Shown here: in pieces, positions 63,337-64,000 of the stretch | How positions within the stretch are numbered: the first letter of the stretch is position 1 | Layout of the letters: every line of letters starts with the position of its first letter | From: Dysgonomonas sp. PF1-14 | Lineage (GTDB): Bacteria; Bacteroidota; Bacteroidia; Bacteroidales; Dysgonomonadaceae | Direction: 5' to 3' | NCBI RefSeq assembly: GCF_029892965.1 | Contig: NZ_JARXWN010000017.1 | Location: 1-64,000, forward strand | DNA length: 64,000 bases | The notes under the pieces: generated by a model | Databases searched by the model: none | Told to the model about the DNA's origin: nothing | What the model saw: the letters and a program-made list of their open reading frames with translations, nothing else | Program-made: the position numbers and the translations under genes

Positions 63337-64000
63337 AGCTATCGTTACTTTACCCCATAGGCTTTTTTGCTTTTCAGATATTCGGTATTCTGATTATCCC
63401 GACTTCAGAGGCCTCAATAATTTATGCTTCACTTCCCATTTTTACTTTATTGGCTTCGTCGGTTATCCTCAAAGAGAAAACAATACTTCACCAGAAAATA
63501 GGTACAGTTCTTTCTGTTGCAGGTATAGTATATATTGTGCTGCAATCGTTTGATCATCTTTCGACAAATTATCTAGGATACTTCTTTATATTATGCTCCC
63601 TCTTATCTGTTGTGTTTTATTCCATCTTTTTGAAAAAGATATTAGAGAAAACCCCATCTATAACAGCAACCTATTATCTATTGCTGTATGCGGCACTTAT
63701 TGTCAATGTAGCTAATATAGGGAATCATATTGGAGAAGGGAACATAGCATCTTATCTGGAACGGTTCAGCACTGCCGATTATGTTTATGTCATTCTGTAT
63801 CTGGGTATATTATCTACGCTTGTCACTTCTTTTTTCACAAACTACAGTCTGAAATATTTACCGGCAAGTCTGGTAGGAGTGTTTAATAACCTCAGCCCTG
63901 TTATCGGTTTATTTGCAGGAGTGATTATATTGCACGAGAATCTATACAACTATTATATATATGGAGGCCTCCTTGTCTTGGTTGGCATCGCAATGAGTAC
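63330..64000 (+). pseudogene. EamA/DMT permease gene, 3' part (runs off the window)
   Basis: In the frame starting CTC ATA GAG at 63330 the sequence encodes LSLLYPIGFFAFQIFGILI, then TSEASIIYASLPIFTLLASS, VILKEKTIL and the second EamA repeat with SLKYLPASLVGVFNNLSPVI and IILHENLYNYYIYGG. It joins codon for codon to the 5' part ending at 58513. No independent start codon with a fitting position is evident, so the gene is taken as inactivated. The frame is still open at the window end. Confidence 0.9.

Noticed and set aside
1-64000. tRNA, tmRNA and classical riboswitches
   Set aside because: Intergenic regions were read for cloverleaf-type arms and known aptamer cores; none was convincing by eye. 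A covariance-model search would be needed to exclude them.

Overview
The window comes from a Bacteroidota chromosome, most likely order Bacteroidales (Dysgonomonas/Porphyromonadaceae-like; the genus is an inference). Grounds: a complete SusC/SusD polysaccharide utilisation locus, many Bacteroidetes-type lipoprotein signals, a DUF6377-type regulator, AT-rich DNA, and the TAnnTTTG -7 promoter motif upstream of many genes instead of sigma-70 boxes.

Layout. (1) 1-28,100, mostly housekeeping: a possible rRNA leader at the left edge, nth, a PpiD/SurA-like foldase, lptC, an outer-membrane protein, an orphan exosortase, a short MITE, a glycosyltransferase, lysC-lysA, a GH20 hexosaminidase, carA-carB behind an unusual promoter/terminator/promoter leader, tilS, an HD hydrolase and terC. 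This part ends in a lipid-type cluster: a YnbA-like CDP-alcohol phosphatidyltransferase, then a tightly coupled operon of patatin-like protein, SDR, PAP2/dual-specificity phosphatase (YnbD-like) and alpha/beta hydrolase-methyltransferase (YnbC-like). It resembles an expanded E. coli ynbABCD cluster without a visible ynbB. (2) 28,440-56,625: a large polysaccharide utilisation locus with a membrane-tethered regulator, GH30, a surface glycan-binding protein, SusC, SusD, GH2 with malectin, a truncated alginate-lyase-family gene, GH5, GH3, ROK kinase, NagB-like enzyme, sugar MFS transporter, GH18, GH9, two ThuA proteins and a convergent GH35. The set suggests beta-glucan, plausibly fungal cell wall with an amino-sugar branch. 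(3) 56,880-58,240: a gene graveyard holding 3' or 5' stumps of a GDSL esterase, a hybrid two-component/AraC regulator, a GH32-like C-terminus, a VOC protein and a Crp/Fnr regulator. (4) 58,288-64,000: an EamA (DMT) permease gene split by a 4.8-kb insertion.

The insertion is the main discovery. It has 35-bp terminal inverted repeats with one mismatch (58514-58548 and 63295-63329), is flanked by the 7-bp direct repeat CTCATAG, and its removal with one repeat copy restores the EamA reading frame. It encodes no recognisable transposase. It carries a compact exported RHS-tip protein with a C-terminal Cys/His domain, a probable immunity protein, two paralogous exported transglutaminase-like proteins flanking that pair, and a Phd-like antitoxin fragment running into the right end. 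I read it as a non-autonomous mobile cassette for a polymorphic toxin-immunity system.

Other notable items: a patatin homologue whose catalytic Ser and Asp are replaced by Cys and Ala, a 33-residue membrane peptide overlapping the carB stop codon, and several families of palindromic intergenic repeats. No tRNA, CRISPR array or intact transposase was seen.
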